A stretch of DNA of 64,000 bases from JAOUEA01 sp963790335 (lineage in GTDB: Bacteria > Actinomycetota > UBA4738 > HRBIN12): assembly GCA_963790335.1 (NCBI GenBank), contig CAWBOB010000008.1, positions 1-64,000 of the forward strand, written 5' to 3'. Below, piece after piece: positions 18,740 to 26,968 of this stretch. Position 1 is the first letter of the stretch. Every line of letters begins with the position of its first letter. Below the pieces are notes generated by a model. The model was given only the letters and a program-made list of their open reading frames with translations. It did not search any database and was not told where the DNA came from. The translations under genes and the position numbers were made by a program.

Positions 18740-19600
18740 CTAGCGAGGCCGGAGCAACCGCCGTTCCTCCTCTCGGACGATGCGACTGATGGGCGACGGT
18801 GGAACATGCGCCGTCGCGAGCGTGATCCCCTCAGACTCCGCCTTGTCCAGCCACGCGGCCCGTGCGCGACTCCCTTCCTCCGGATCACTGTCGCCGGGTG
18901 AGCGGAATCCGGGATCGTTCAGCTGAAACGTGAAATGCAAGAGGTCCCCGGCGAAGAGCACCCGCTCACCGCCGCCGTCCAAGAGGACGCACCGGTGTCC
19001 CGGTGTGTGACCTGGCGCGTGTCGCAGACTCAGGCCGGTGGACACATCACGATCACCGACGGACGTGTCGAGCTGCTCCGCCGCTTCGAGCGGAGCAATC
19101 GCTTCGGCGAACTCCCGGGAGTTCTCATCGTCGACGAAGCCCCGCATCCACGCGACGTCGGCGTCATGGAGGTAGTACCGAGCGTTCGAGAAACGTGGGA
19201 CCCATCCGCTCGACGTCTGGGTCGTGTTCCACCCCGTGTGGTCGGAGTGGGCGTGGGTGATGATGACGTCGTGAACGTCGCCCGGCATCACGCCAAGCCG
19301 GTCCAGTTCGTTCGGCAGTGTCCCACCGACGCCGAGCCATCGTCCGAAGGCAGAGTCGACCGGGCCGACGCCCGTATCGATCAGGGTCAGCCGGGTCCGC
19401 GTACGGACCAGGAAGCAATGGTCTCGGAAGCGCCACGAGTCGGCCGTGAACTCGTCCGGATACGTCGCAGCCAGGGACCGTGATCCACCAGGCGGGGGGT
19501 CGCCGGTTCCATCGAACACCTCGGCGAGGGGGATCGGCGTGTCGACGTCAAGGATGGCTGTGATCTCGACGTCTCCCAGGGTGAGCGTCGCAGCTGGCAT
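18740..19600 (-). CDS. MBL-fold metallo-hydrolase
   Basis: 286-residue metallo-beta-lactamase-fold hydrolase. The zinc ligands are seen in THAHSDHTGW (HxHxDH), HAPGHTPGHR and FAGDLLHF. The early strand LIDTGVGPVDSAFGRW is typical of the lactonase-like subgroup. The N-terminal TLGDVEITAILDVDTPI is shared with the gene at 33340 (TVGDIEITALLDGARR), so the two are paralogues. No signal peptide. Substrate not predictable; a lactone, phosphoester or thioester is possible. Confidence 0.85.
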   Translation of the reverse strand: MPAATLTLGDVEITAILDVDTPIPLAEVFDGTGDPPPGGSRSLAATYPDEFTADSWRFRDHCFLVRTRTRLTLIDTGVGPVDSAFGRWLGVGGTLPNELDRLGVMPGDVHDVIITHAHSDHTGWNTTQTSSGWVPRFSNARYYLHDADVAWMRGFVDDENSREFAEAIAPLEAAEQLDTSVGDRDVSTGLSLRHAPGHTPGHRCVLLDGGGERVLFAGDLLHFTFQLNDPGFRSPGDSDPEEGSRARAAWLDKAESEGITLATAHVPPSPISRIVREEERRLLRPR

Positions 19601-19909
19601 CGAAGAACCCTACCGAGTGCATCTTGCATCAGGCTGCCTGCCCCGGGAGTCGATCGAGTTCAGGTCGAAGAGCCGTCAGGCTGGCGCAGATGCGAAAACA
19701 ACGCCGATCCGAGTCAAGACATCACGAGTCTGCAGTGGATGGGACTGCGACCAGTGCCCATGGAGATCCGACCGGGTCAAACCGAAGGAGGACCTGCAAG
19801 GGTGGCGATCGATGCGCGCGCGATCGGTTCTGTTTCGCGGGCGCTTCGAGAGACGATCTGTGGCCAAGAGCGCGGGTATCCGGATCCGCTGTGATACAGG
19901 CCATATGGG
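19601..19909. other. Intergenic stretch upstream of the hydrolase and downstream of tRNA-Arg
   Basis: No credible coding sequence. Open frames that read into the tRNA (text such as GRNRTCDTRFRKP) are translations of tRNA. I see no clear terminator for the tRNA. Confidence 0.5.
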
Positions 19910-19982
19910 TGCCCCCGGCAGGAATCGAACCTGCGACACCCGGTTTAGGAAACCGGTGCTCTATCCACTGAGCTACGAGGGC
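19910..19982 (-). tRNA. tRNA-Arg (anticodon CCU)
   Basis: The minus strand folds as a full cloverleaf: acceptor GCCCTCG/CGGGGGC, D arm GCTC..GAGC, anticodon arm CCGGT-TTCCTAA-ACCGG with CCT at the loop centre, T arm GCAGG-TTCGAAT-CCTGC, and discriminator A. The anticodon CCU reads the AGG arginine codon. The 3' CCA is not encoded. Confidence 0.95.
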
Positions 19983-20008
19983 CGAGGGCCGAGGGCCGAG
20001 GACCGAGG
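19981..20008. repeat. Tandem heptamer repeat at the 5' end of tRNA-Arg
   Basis: GCCGAGG occurs three times in a row followed by ACCGAGG. The array touches the first two bases of the tRNA gene, that is, its 5' flank or leader on the minus strand. It was probably made by slippage; any effect on transcription or processing is speculative. Confidence 0.7.
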
Positions 20009-20171
20009 CCAATACACAGAGAACCCGCTGAACACCTCCTCGAGCCATGTCAGGACCGACTAGAGCCTATCGGCGGGCGGGCAGGAGCGGAGTCCGCACG
20101 TCTATGACAATTGCTGGTGGTCGCTCTCCCGCCAGGTGCAAGGGGTTCCTGTGCTCGTCCCCCGCTGCAGA

Positions 20172-20831
20172 CTAGGGGCCTGACCGTATCGCGCCATCTG
20201 GCCAGGCCGCGATGCAGACCTTGTTGCCGGCACGATCCGCCAGGATCCAACCTTCGGGCGCACCGGAGTCGTCAACGAGCGATCCTCCCGCGGCAAGCGC
20301 GGCTGCGACACGCCCCTCAGCGTGCTCGCGCGCGACCGACACGTCCACATGCATCGCGTGCCGCAGCGGCTTCGAGGGATCCAGGGACTGCATCCAGACC
20401 GTCGACCCGTGACCGAGAGGGTCCACCGCGTTGTCGTCCGCGAGTTCCTCGTATCCGAGCACCGCGCGCCAGAAGCCCACGTCGGCCTCGTCGGGCTTGG
20501 CCGAGATCGCGACCTGCACCTCCTGCGCCGCGGTGCGGTCGGAGACGATGCCCCGAGATCGTGCCAGCGCCGAGACGGCCCGGGCGAGGTCAACGTGCGT
20601 CGGCTCCAGTTGCAGGACGCCACGCGTGATCCGCACGGTCAGGCGATCGGCGGCGATCGTCAGCATCGATCCGGCCGCTTCCAGGCCCGGCACCTCGGCG
20701 ATCGCTGCCGCGAGATCCGCAGCCTCGCCGATCGACCCGACGCGGAAGACCGCCAACGCGCCGCCGTGGAGCACGACCCAGTCCTCGACGCCCTCGGCGT
20801 GCAGGAAATCGATCCAGCCCTGTTCGCTCAC
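20172..20831 (-). CDS. Pterin-dehydratase-like domain fused to a VOC (glyoxalase-fold) domain
   Basis: About 219 residues. The N-terminal half (SEQGWIDFLHAEGVEDWVVL; IAEVPGLEAAGSMLTIAADR; HVDLARAVSALARSRGI) has the layout of pterin-4a-carbinolamine dehydratase. The C-terminal half is a VOC domain: GFWRAVLGYEELADD, MHVDVSVAREHAEGRVAAAL, DRAGNKVCIAAWP. I start at GTG 20831 rather than 20915 because a TATATT-like -10 element ends only about 8 bases before this GTG, which suggests a leaderless message, and the added N-terminus is not family-like. Whether either domain is catalytic is unclear; the usual paired histidines of the dehydratase are not obvious. Confidence 0.72.
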   Translation of the reverse strand: MSEQGWIDFLHAEGVEDWVVLHGGALAVFRVGSIGEAADLAAAIAEVPGLEAAGSMLTIAADRLTVRITRGVLQLEPTHVDLARAVSALARSRGIVSDRTAAQEVQVAISAKPDEADVGFWRAVLGYEELADDNAVDPLGHGSTVWMQSLDPSKPLRHAMHVDVSVAREHAEGRVAAALAAGGSLVDDSGAPEGWILADRAGNKVCIAAWPDGAIRSGP

Positions 20832-21279
20832 AGCGAGGAATATAAGGGTCCACTGACGTTCGACGGAGCCTCGGGCGAAATCCCACCACGCTGAGGGCGG
20901 CCGCGGCCGGTGCACGATCAGGGATCGCGGCCGTGGGGAGAAGCGAAACTCGTCGGAGAGCGACTATCTGGCACGAAGGGGGTCTTCTCGCCGGATGAGC
21001 TGAGACCGGACCTGCTACAGCAATTCGGCGCGCATCTGAACGCAAGCCAGCCTGCTGCCACTAGCCAAGCTGCACCCACGTGCGGACATAGGCCACCTCC
21101 CGTGGGGGTGGCCTTCGCTCATACCGCTGCCGGCTTCAAACCACCGAGGTGGCATGCCAACGGGCACTGGGCTGGATCAGGGTGAGCACGTCATTCCTCT
21201 CCTTGCATCGATGGATCCAAACGTGTGGATGCTTGCTTTCCTCGACGAGTGGGTAGCGAGGAGGCGGCGAGGAGGGCCC
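20832..21279. other. Intergenic stretch
   Basis: No credible gene. It holds the likely promoter of the VOC gene at its left end and the hairpin at 21091-21113. Confidence 0.5.
21091..21113. terminator. GC-rich hairpin, possible terminator
   Basis: GGCCACCTCC-CGT-GGGGGTGGCC forms a 10-base-pair stem with one G-T pair and a 3-base loop. It lacks a strong T-tract on either strand. It could stop transcription in either direction; no gene ends immediately beside it. Confidence 0.45.
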
Positions 21280-21504
21280 ATGCCGAAGAAGCGAGCCAAC
21301 GTCAAGAACGAGAAGCAGTACGAAGCCCTGAAGGACAAGGGCATGTCGAAGGAGCGGGCTGCGAAGATCGCAAACTCGCCCGAGGCGTCAAAGCGAGGGG
21401 GCAAGAAGTCCGGTTCGGGCGGTGACCCGAAGCAAGGAGGTACTACCGCGCAGAAGAAGGATGCTGGCCGCAAGGGCGGCAAGGCTGCGGCGAAGAAGAA
21501 CTAG
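21280..21504 (+). CDS. Small basic lysine/glycine-rich protein (DUF7218-like)
   Basis: 74 residues, starting MPKKRANVKNEKQYEALKDK after a good ribosome binding site (GAGGAGG). The first half has the helix KQYEALKDKGMSKERAAKIA. The rest is low-complexity Lys/Gly/Ser with GGTTAQKKDAGRKGGKAA. Proteins of this pattern occur in many actinobacteria and soil proteobacteria near stress genes and are thought to bind nucleic acid, but no function is proven. The upstream in-frame residues to 21154 are not conserved in style. Confidence 0.75.
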   Translation: MPKKRANVKNEKQYEALKDKGMSKERAAKIANSPEASKRGGKKSGSGGDPKQGGTTAQKKDAGRKGGKAAAKKN

Positions 21505-21653
21505 CCACGCACAGCAAGGACCATTGAGCCCAGCCGTGCTGCTGAGATAGAGGGTCGGGCTTCCCGACAGGCGCGAAATGGAGAGTCGGGTAGGCCTCGG
21601 TCCGTGGTCAGGCCGGCGGGACGTGGTCCGCGACAAGTGGAAGGAGGTACGGC

Positions 21654-21938
21654 GTGAACGACTCAGTCGACGGCATCCGTGCCGAGGCAAAGAAGACCAA
21701 GGAGACGGCGGAGCGCCTGGCGAATGGAAACTTCCCCGATGAAGCTGATCATGTCCGCGTGCTCGCTGGCCTGATCCACCAACTAGCCGAGCAGGTCGAA
21801 CGTCTGAGCTCGCGGGAGGTCTCCAGCGGTGCGGATGAGCCGCGAGAAGCACCTGCGGCTGCGGCCGAGCAACAACTCGAGGAAGACCTCTCACCTGAGA
21901 AAGCTCCTGCTCAGCCAGTCGACGATCGAGCCAGCTGA
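21654..21938 (+). CDS. Small acidic protein of unknown function
   Basis: 94 residues from GTG at 21654, preceded by a near-perfect ribosome binding site (AAGGAGGT). The N-terminal 55 residues form a likely amphipathic helix (EAKKTKETAERLANG; VLAGLIHQLAEQVERL). The remainder is a disordered Ala/Glu/Pro tail. I do not recognise a family. It sits in a run of plus-strand small genes. Confidence 0.6.
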   Translation: MNDSVDGIRAEAKKTKETAERLANGNFPDEADHVRVLAGLIHQLAEQVERLSSREVSSGADEPREAPAAAAEQQLEEDLSPEKAPAQPVDDRAS

Positions 21939-21967
21939 GTGCGGGCATGGAGTCGAGAGGAGTCAAG

Positions 21968-22558
21968 ATGAACCGGCAGCAGGTTGAAGAACTGCTCTAC
22001 CAGTCACTGGAAACGGAGCGCGGGGGCGTGCAGATCTACGAGAACGCGGTGAAGTGCGCCCTGAACGAGGATCTGAGGGAGGAATGGAACAAGTACCTGC
22101 AGCAGACCCAGCACCATGAGGTGGTCATGCTGCGAGTGCTCGATGCATTCGGACTCGAAGCAGAGACCGACACACCGGGTCGCCAGATCATCCGTGACAA
22201 GGCGGCGGCCCTGGTGACCTCGATGCGATCTGCGCTACAGACCGATCCGTCAGCTGCTCAGCTCGTCGCGGCTGAGTGTGTCGTCGAAGCTGAATCCAAG
22301 GACCACATGAATTGGGAGCTCATCGGGGAGGTCGCGAACAAGCTGACTGGCGAAGAGAAGAAGGCGCTCACGGACGCACACGAAGAAGTGGAGGAAGAGG
22401 AAGACGAGCACCTGTACCACACCATGGGATGGGCTCGTGAACTGTGGCTGGAGTCACTTGGACTTCCTGCGGTGCTTCCTCCTCCAGAGGAGCAGAAGCA
22501 CACCAAGTCAGCCATCGGTGCCGACCGGGCCAAGCAGGCTCGCGCGGATCTCTTGTAG
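21968..22558 (+). CDS. Ferritin-like helical protein
   Basis: 196 residues, helical, acidic. The start of a ferritin-like four-helix bundle is visible: LLYQSLETERGGVQIYENAV, then QQTQHHEVVMLRVLDAFGL. These supply Glu and His at the spacing of a di-metal site, and AAECVVEAESKDHMNWELIG with EEVEEEEDEHLYH supplies further Glu/His. Possibly a metal-binding or oxidative-stress protein. ATG at 21968 follows AGGAGTCAAG. Same strand and 29 bases after the preceding small gene, so probably co-transcribed. Confidence 0.65.
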   Translation: MNRQQVEELLYQSLETERGGVQIYENAVKCALNEDLREEWNKYLQQTQHHEVVMLRVLDAFGLEAETDTPGRQIIRDKAAALVTSMRSALQTDPSAAQLVAAECVVEAESKDHMNWELIGEVANKLTGEEKKALTDAHEEVEEEEDEHLYHTMGWARELWLESLGLPAVLPPPEEQKHTKSAIGADRAKQARADLL

Positions 22559-22744
22559 CCTCGCTGGGCTGATGCCCCCGAAGTACCCTCACCGCCTTTC
22601 GGAGACTCACTCCTCGGATCGGCCGCAAGACTCGAATAGCCCGGCGTCTGCAACGGCACGTGTGCAGCCTGAACGCCCCGTTCCCAGCGCCGCGAATCAA
22701 GGCTTCTTGGCATGGAGTGGGGAGGTGCGGGGTAGCACGGCAGC

Positions 22745-23468
22745 ATGGCAGTGGCAGTGCTCCTCGCGTCGCTGATCACGGCGGTGTTCGGCTTGTTGAT
22801 CATGGTCCGCCGATTCCGCGACCAGGAGACACCCGTCGGCCCGATCGCCGCCCACGCGGCCGTGGCGTTGGCCGGCATCATGATGTGGTGGCTCTACGCC
22901 GCGTTCGAGGATCAGCGGGGCCAGTCGGTCGGTGCGCTGGTAGGAGCGTTCACACTGCTGCTCGGTGCCGTTCTCGGCATCGCCATGTTCGCCGCCCTGA
23001 GAGGAGCCTTCGGTGCAGAACGGCGCCCGGCTCGCGGACCCTTCACCCGGGGGATCATCTTGCTGCATGGAGTGGGCGCGCTGGTCACGCTCGCACTCGT
23101 CTGCTTCGAATTGCCCGATGCGTGGCGCCGGTACTCGGGTAGCGCCCCGACCGTCGAGCCGAAATCGGATGTCTCGGCCGTGCTGCTCCTGCCTGCATGG
23201 GCCGCTGCCGGCCTCGTGGTGTCGCTCGTCGGGCATCTCATCCTGCGGAGAAGGGCGGCTTCGTCGTCGTTGAGTCCGGTTCGCGACGCGATCGTCGGCG
23301 CAATCGCCGGCACGCTCGGTGGGCTGATCGGGCTACTACGCGGCAACGCTCTCAGCGCCCATCACCGTTCTCGCTGCCGTCCTCGGCGCCGTGTTCCTCT
23401 GGTGGTGGAGGTTGATCGCCTTCGCCGGGATCGACGTCGAGGAGGGCGAGCAACCCATCAAGACGTGA
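22745..23468 (+). CDS. Membrane protein of unknown function (one frameshift)
   Basis: About 240 residues with six or seven hydrophobic segments (AVLLASLITAVFGLLIMV; AAVALAGIMMWWLYAAF; VGAFTLLLGAVLGIAMFAAL; LPAWAAAGLVVSLVGHLIL). After a one-base frame change near 23330 it continues TLSAPITVLAAVLGAVFLWW and ends DVEEGEQPIKT at 23468. No recognised family. The uncorrected frame runs on to 23665 with a non-membrane, basic tail, which is artefactual. Confidence 0.6.
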
Positions 23469-23544
23469 AAGTTGAGGCACCTTCCGGCTTGCGCAGACGA
23501 CCGTGGGGAATCACGAGACGAGACAATCTAGAAGGGGGAAGGAC

Positions 23545-23751
23545 ATGGGTGAACTGCCCCGTACCACCACGACGGGAGATCCGAGGAAGGACCTACGCAC
23601 CCGAGACGACGGAGCATCTGACACGGCCGGTGACCATCTTCACCACGCAGAAGACGACCGGTTGATGGCGAACACGCACGGGTTGGTTGCCGCCTGGCGA
23701 GAACGGCTGCGGCGTGGGCGTGTCGAGCGGCAGATGCGGAAGGAGCCTTGA
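23545..23751 (+). CDS. Small hydrophilic protein of unknown function
   Basis: 68 residues from ATG 23545 after GAAGGGGGAAGGAC. The N-terminal half is polar and probably disordered (ELPRTTTTGDPRKDLRTRDD); the C-terminal half is a basic helix (AAWRERLRRGRVERQMRKEP). Not recognised. Its TGA overlaps the ATG of the next frame, suggesting translational coupling. Confidence 0.45.
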   Translation: MGELPRTTTTGDPRKDLRTRDDGASDTAGDHLHHAEDDRLMANTHGLVAAWRERLRRGRVERQMRKEP

Positions 23752-23921
23752 TGGACGCGGCGCGCATCGTCCCCTACCTGGAAGACCACCTGGCTGGATC
23801 CGAGGCCGGATCGAGGATCGTCCACTCCCTCATGCGTCAGCATCCCTACGACGACCTTGGGGACGTCATGAGCCGATTTCGAAGAGCAGTTCCAGGACCT
23901 CTGCGTTCGGCCGACATGTGA
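23751..23921 (+). CDS. Very small protein of unknown function
   Basis: 56 codons coupled to the preceding gene by TGATGG. It begins MDAARIVPYLEDHLAGSEAG and is helical. Near 23880 another frame continues more smoothly as SRFEEQFQDLCVRP, so an indel may shorten it. No family recognised. Confidence 0.4.
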   Translation: MDAARIVPYLEDHLAGSEAGSRIVHSLMRQHPYDDLGDVMSRFRRAVPGPLRSADM

Positions 23922-23941
23922 TCCACGAAGGGGAAGGCGAG

Positions 23942-24302
23942 ATGGCTCAGCCAGCGTTCAACACCGAGCGCGAGCTCTCGATCGGCACGATCGACGAGAG
24001 TGAGGGCAGCGTTCGTGTGGTCGTCGAAGGCGGGCTCGATCTGGCCACCGTTCCTCGGCTGATCGCCGCCTTGCGTTCGATCAGCTGACGACACCGCGCG
24101 CTCTCGTCGTGGATCTCGCCCTCCCACCTACCTGGACGCGAGCAGCCTGAGGATCGTGCTGGCAGCCCGACGCCGCGCCGTTGCTGCCGGCCGAACGTTG
24201 CACGTCGAAGCCTTGCTCGGCGTCGTCGCGCCCGTCCTCGCGGCGGCTGGTCAAGTAGGCGTGCTGGGCCTCGACCCACGTGATGTGGCTGCCCATGTTT
24301 GA
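23942..24302 (+). CDS. STAS-domain protein (anti-sigma antagonist-like), frame-broken
   Basis: Starts MAQPAFNTERELSIGTIDES, then VRVVVEGGLDLATVPRLIAA. After one or two indels near 24080 and 24125 it continues DQLTTPRALVVDLA, TYLDASSLRIVLAARRRAVA and AGQVGVLGLDPRDVAAHV. The YLDASSLR sequence aligns with the SpoIIAA phosphoserine motif. This is the second STAS protein of the block. If the breaks were real the product would be a truncated 48-residue peptide. Confidence 0.6.
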
Positions 24303-24351
24303 TACCGACGGAGCCGGGTGACATCTCGAGCACAGGGGAAAGGGAGGCATC

Positions 24352-24513
24352 ATGGATCGCATCTGGAAGGCGTTCGTACCACTGCTGGCGATCTTGGTGG
24401 CGTGTGAGGACGAGGGCAATGCGGGCAACGACTCGCTGCTGACCGGTGGGTCGCTCGTGGTCGTGATCATCATCGTCATCGTCATCTTCCTCGTCATGCG
24501 ACGCAGGAGGTAG
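24352..24513 (+). CDS. Small single-pass membrane protein, possibly a lipoprotein
   Basis: 53 residues, shorter than most gene finders accept, with a clear ribosome binding site (AAAGGGAGG). Residues 8-18 are hydrophobic and end in a lipobox-like LVAC. A second hydrophobic stretch (LVVVIIIVIVIFLVM) spans the membrane and ends in four arginines. No family recognised. Confidence 0.5.
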   Translation: MDRIWKAFVPLLAILVACEDEGNAGNDSLLTGGSLVVVIIIVIVIFLVMRRRR

Positions 24514-24527
24514 GCGGGCGATCGCGA

Positions 24528-25371
24528 TCAGCGATCTGCTACCTCACGGCAGTCCGTCGAGCCGGGTTGCAGGCACCGCGTCACGAGGTCGGCCAGGGAT
24601 CCCTGCTGCCAAGTGTTCCAGAAGTCCGCGTGAGGCCCGCGGCTCGGAGCCGACACGATCTCGTGATTCGAGGCGTCGACCACGCCGTATCGCACCTGGA
24701 GCGAGAGCCACGGCAGCTGGCGGTTGCCTGCGGGGCACTCGCCGTGCTGCAAGCCCGTGACGTGCTGCGACCACGGGGCATCGGCATCGGGACCGACGTT
24801 CACGCCGTTCCAGCACACCTGGTCGAAGACGATGACCAAGCCGACACCGTCGGCCTGCGTCAGCCGGCCGGTGCAATCCGGTAGGCTCGGCGAGCCGCTC
24901 GGTGTTCCGGCACATCCAGGCCGCCTCGTCCGAGATCGCGCTGTACCCCCTCGGGAAGGCGACCACCGGGTCGTCGTCCATGGATTCCGTCGAGTAGTAG
25001 TACGCGCGCAGCTCCGTCGCATGCACCAGCTCGCCGGTCGATCGGTGGCGCAGCGCCGGCACCCAGTAGGCGGACGTATCCGCACCCGTCGCACACATGG
25101 TGTCCCCACGCTTCATGCGCAGGTAGCCGGGCCGATGATCGGTGCGCCGGTTGCCGAGGAAGTCGTGCACGTGCGTGGCGCCCGGCTGCATGGGCACGAC
25201 GATCGGATCGTCGGCTGCGGCGTGGGAGAACCCGCACTCGACGATGAACCGCTGGTAGCCATCTCCCGCCTGCGCGCTCGCCGATCCGAGCGGCACGCTC
25301 CCCGTGGCGAGCATCGTGAGGGCGAGCGCGTGGAGCAGCACCAGGCGTCGGGTCTTCGTGTAGGTGGTCAT
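24528..25371 (-). CDS. DUF1996 domain secreted protein (one frameshift)
   Basis: Starts after a strong site (CTGAGGAGG) with a signal peptide (RLVLLHALALTMLATGSVPL). The DUF1996 features are GFSHAAADDPIVVPMQPGAT, HVHDFLGNRRTD, SAYWVPAL and DDDPVVAFPRGYSAI. Near 24890 the frame changes and the protein continues DGVGLVIVFDQVCWNGVNVG, with a cysteine-rich end (LVTRCLQPGSTDC). The domain is common in fungi and actinobacteria and has no defined activity; it is a secreted, disulfide-bonded domain. Confidence 0.8.
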
Positions 25372-25592
25372 CGAAACCTCCTCAGGGCGCGCAGCGCGCG
25401 CCAGGAGCCCTCCCATTGCCGCAACGAGCAACTTCCAACCCCGGATCCGCCGAGATGACTCGAAGATAGGCCGAAGTGGTGCCCGAGCGTGGGCCGTGCC
25501 TGGCTCGGGCCGCCGTTCGACCCGGGTCGCATGCGAACGTCGATGGGTCAGGAAGCCGACAGGCCACGCACGTCAGGCCTCGGAGCCCGCGG

Positions 25593-26873
25593 CTAGGTGC
25601 GCAGCGACGCGGTGAGGTGCTCGGCCGCTGCCACGCCGCTACCGACAGCGCCCTCGATCCACCCGGCGCCCTCGCGAGCGATGTCGGACCCCGCGAACAC
25701 GATGCGCCCCTCGGCCTCGCCCAGCGCGTCGAAGGTGCCGTCGCTGAACCACGTCGGCGGCACCGAGAGCCAGGTTCCTTGCGAGAAGCGGTCCCGTGAC
25801 CAATCGTGGCCGCCGGTGGCGAGCACGGTGGCGCCCGGCACGTGCGCGGCGACGGCCGACGTCACGGCAGCGTGGTCGTCCAGGTCGACAGGCTCCTGCA
25901 CGGAGAAGCCCATGAACAGCCGGTCGGCTCCTGCCGGGCGAAGCACGAATCCGGCGTTGATCGGCGTGTTCCAACCCATGCCGACGTAGCTGGGGGGAGC
26001 GTCGCGCACGATCGCGAGCACCTTCGAGACGTCGCCGGGGTGGCCGCGGTCGGCGGCTCGCCGCTTCACCTCGGCGAGCGGCGGATCGAATGCGATGTCG
26101 CCCCAGACGTTCAACGGCACGGCGATCACCGCGGCGTCGCTCGTGAGGATCGTGCCGTCGTGCAGGGTCGTGGACACGCCACCGTCATCGTGCGTCACGC
26201 CGGTCACGACGGCGCCGAGCCGCAGGTCCAACCCTTCGGACATCGGCTCGATCAGGCTGCTCGTGCCGTCTGCCAAGAGCTCGCCGATGTCGACGAAGGC
26301 ATCGGCCGGACCGTACCCGAGCTCCGCCATGTCCCAGAGCAAGGGGAGCACGGAGCAGCGCTCGAGCGCCGCCCCACCCATCGAGACCAGGAACGCCCGC
26401 ACATAGTCGACGGCTTCCGGGCCGGCATCGAGGCCCTCGACCCAGGTCGCCGCAGGCACATCGAGGGCGCCGAGCGCCGTGCGATCCGAGCTGCGGAACG
26501 CATCGCGGGTCGTCGCGAGTGCGTCAGTCAGGTTGGAAGCGGCGAGCTCGGCCTGGATGCGGGTGATCGCCTCCATGCCATCGGCGCGTCGATCGCCGTC
26601 GATCCACGCGAAGACCTCTGGCTCGACCCCCGGCAGCACCTCGACGCCGTAGCGATCGATCTCGCGGGCCAGGTTCGGTTGCGTGGCCCTCGAGAAGAAC
26701 ATGCCGCCGTACTCGGCCATGACGCCGGTTCCGGGGATCTCGCGGTACCACGTGCGGCCGCCGATGCGATCGCGCGCCTCGAGGACCACGACCGAGCGTG
26801 CTGCCTCGGCCAGATCTCGCGCCGCCGCGATGCCCGCGAACCCGCCACCGATCACCACGACGTCGGCGTCCAT
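25593..26873 (-). CDS. Flavin monoamine oxidase family protein
   Basis: 427 residues. An FAD-binding Rossmann motif lies at the N-terminus (VVVIGGGFAGIAAARDLAEA), followed by the amine-oxidase signature EARDRIGGRTWYRE and YGGMFFS. Near the end are the second FAD contact GRIVFAGSDIAREGAGWIEG and AVGSGVAAAEHL. These enzymes oxidise primary or secondary amines to imines with O2. No signal peptide. The start at 26873 (MDADVVVIGG) is chosen because the preceding 29 in-frame residues lack family features. Divergent from the DUF917 gene, so it may belong to the same catabolic locus. Confidence 0.85.
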   Translation of the reverse strand: MDADVVVIGGGFAGIAAARDLAEAARSVVVLEARDRIGGRTWYREIPGTGVMAEYGGMFFSRATQPNLAREIDRYGVEVLPGVEPEVFAWIDGDRRADGMEAITRIQAELAASNLTDALATTRDAFRSSDRTALGALDVPAATWVEGLDAGPEAVDYVRAFLVSMGGAALERCSVLPLLWDMAELGYGPADAFVDIGELLADGTSSLIEPMSEGLDLRLGAVVTGVTHDDGGVSTTLHDGTILTSDAAVIAVPLNVWGDIAFDPPLAEVKRRAADRGHPGDVSKVLAIVRDAPPSYVGMGWNTPINAGFVLRPAGADRLFMGFSVQEPVDLDDHAAVTSAVAAHVPGATVLATGGHDWSRDRFSQGTWLSVPPTWFSDGTFDALGEAEGRIVFAGSDIAREGAGWIEGAVGSGVAAAEHLTASLRT

Positions 26874-26968
26874 GGCGCGCGACGGTACCACGTGGGTCCG
26901 GGCCGACGTGGTCGGTCGGGCGGGTAGGGATGAGCTCAGCGGCGCTCGGTGTGCGAGCATGCGCTGCC

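Noticed and set aside
19446..20063. Frames reading GRNRTCDTRFRKP and, on the other strand, VAQWIEHRFPKPG
   Set aside because: These are translations of the tRNA-Arg gene, a well-known false protein motif.
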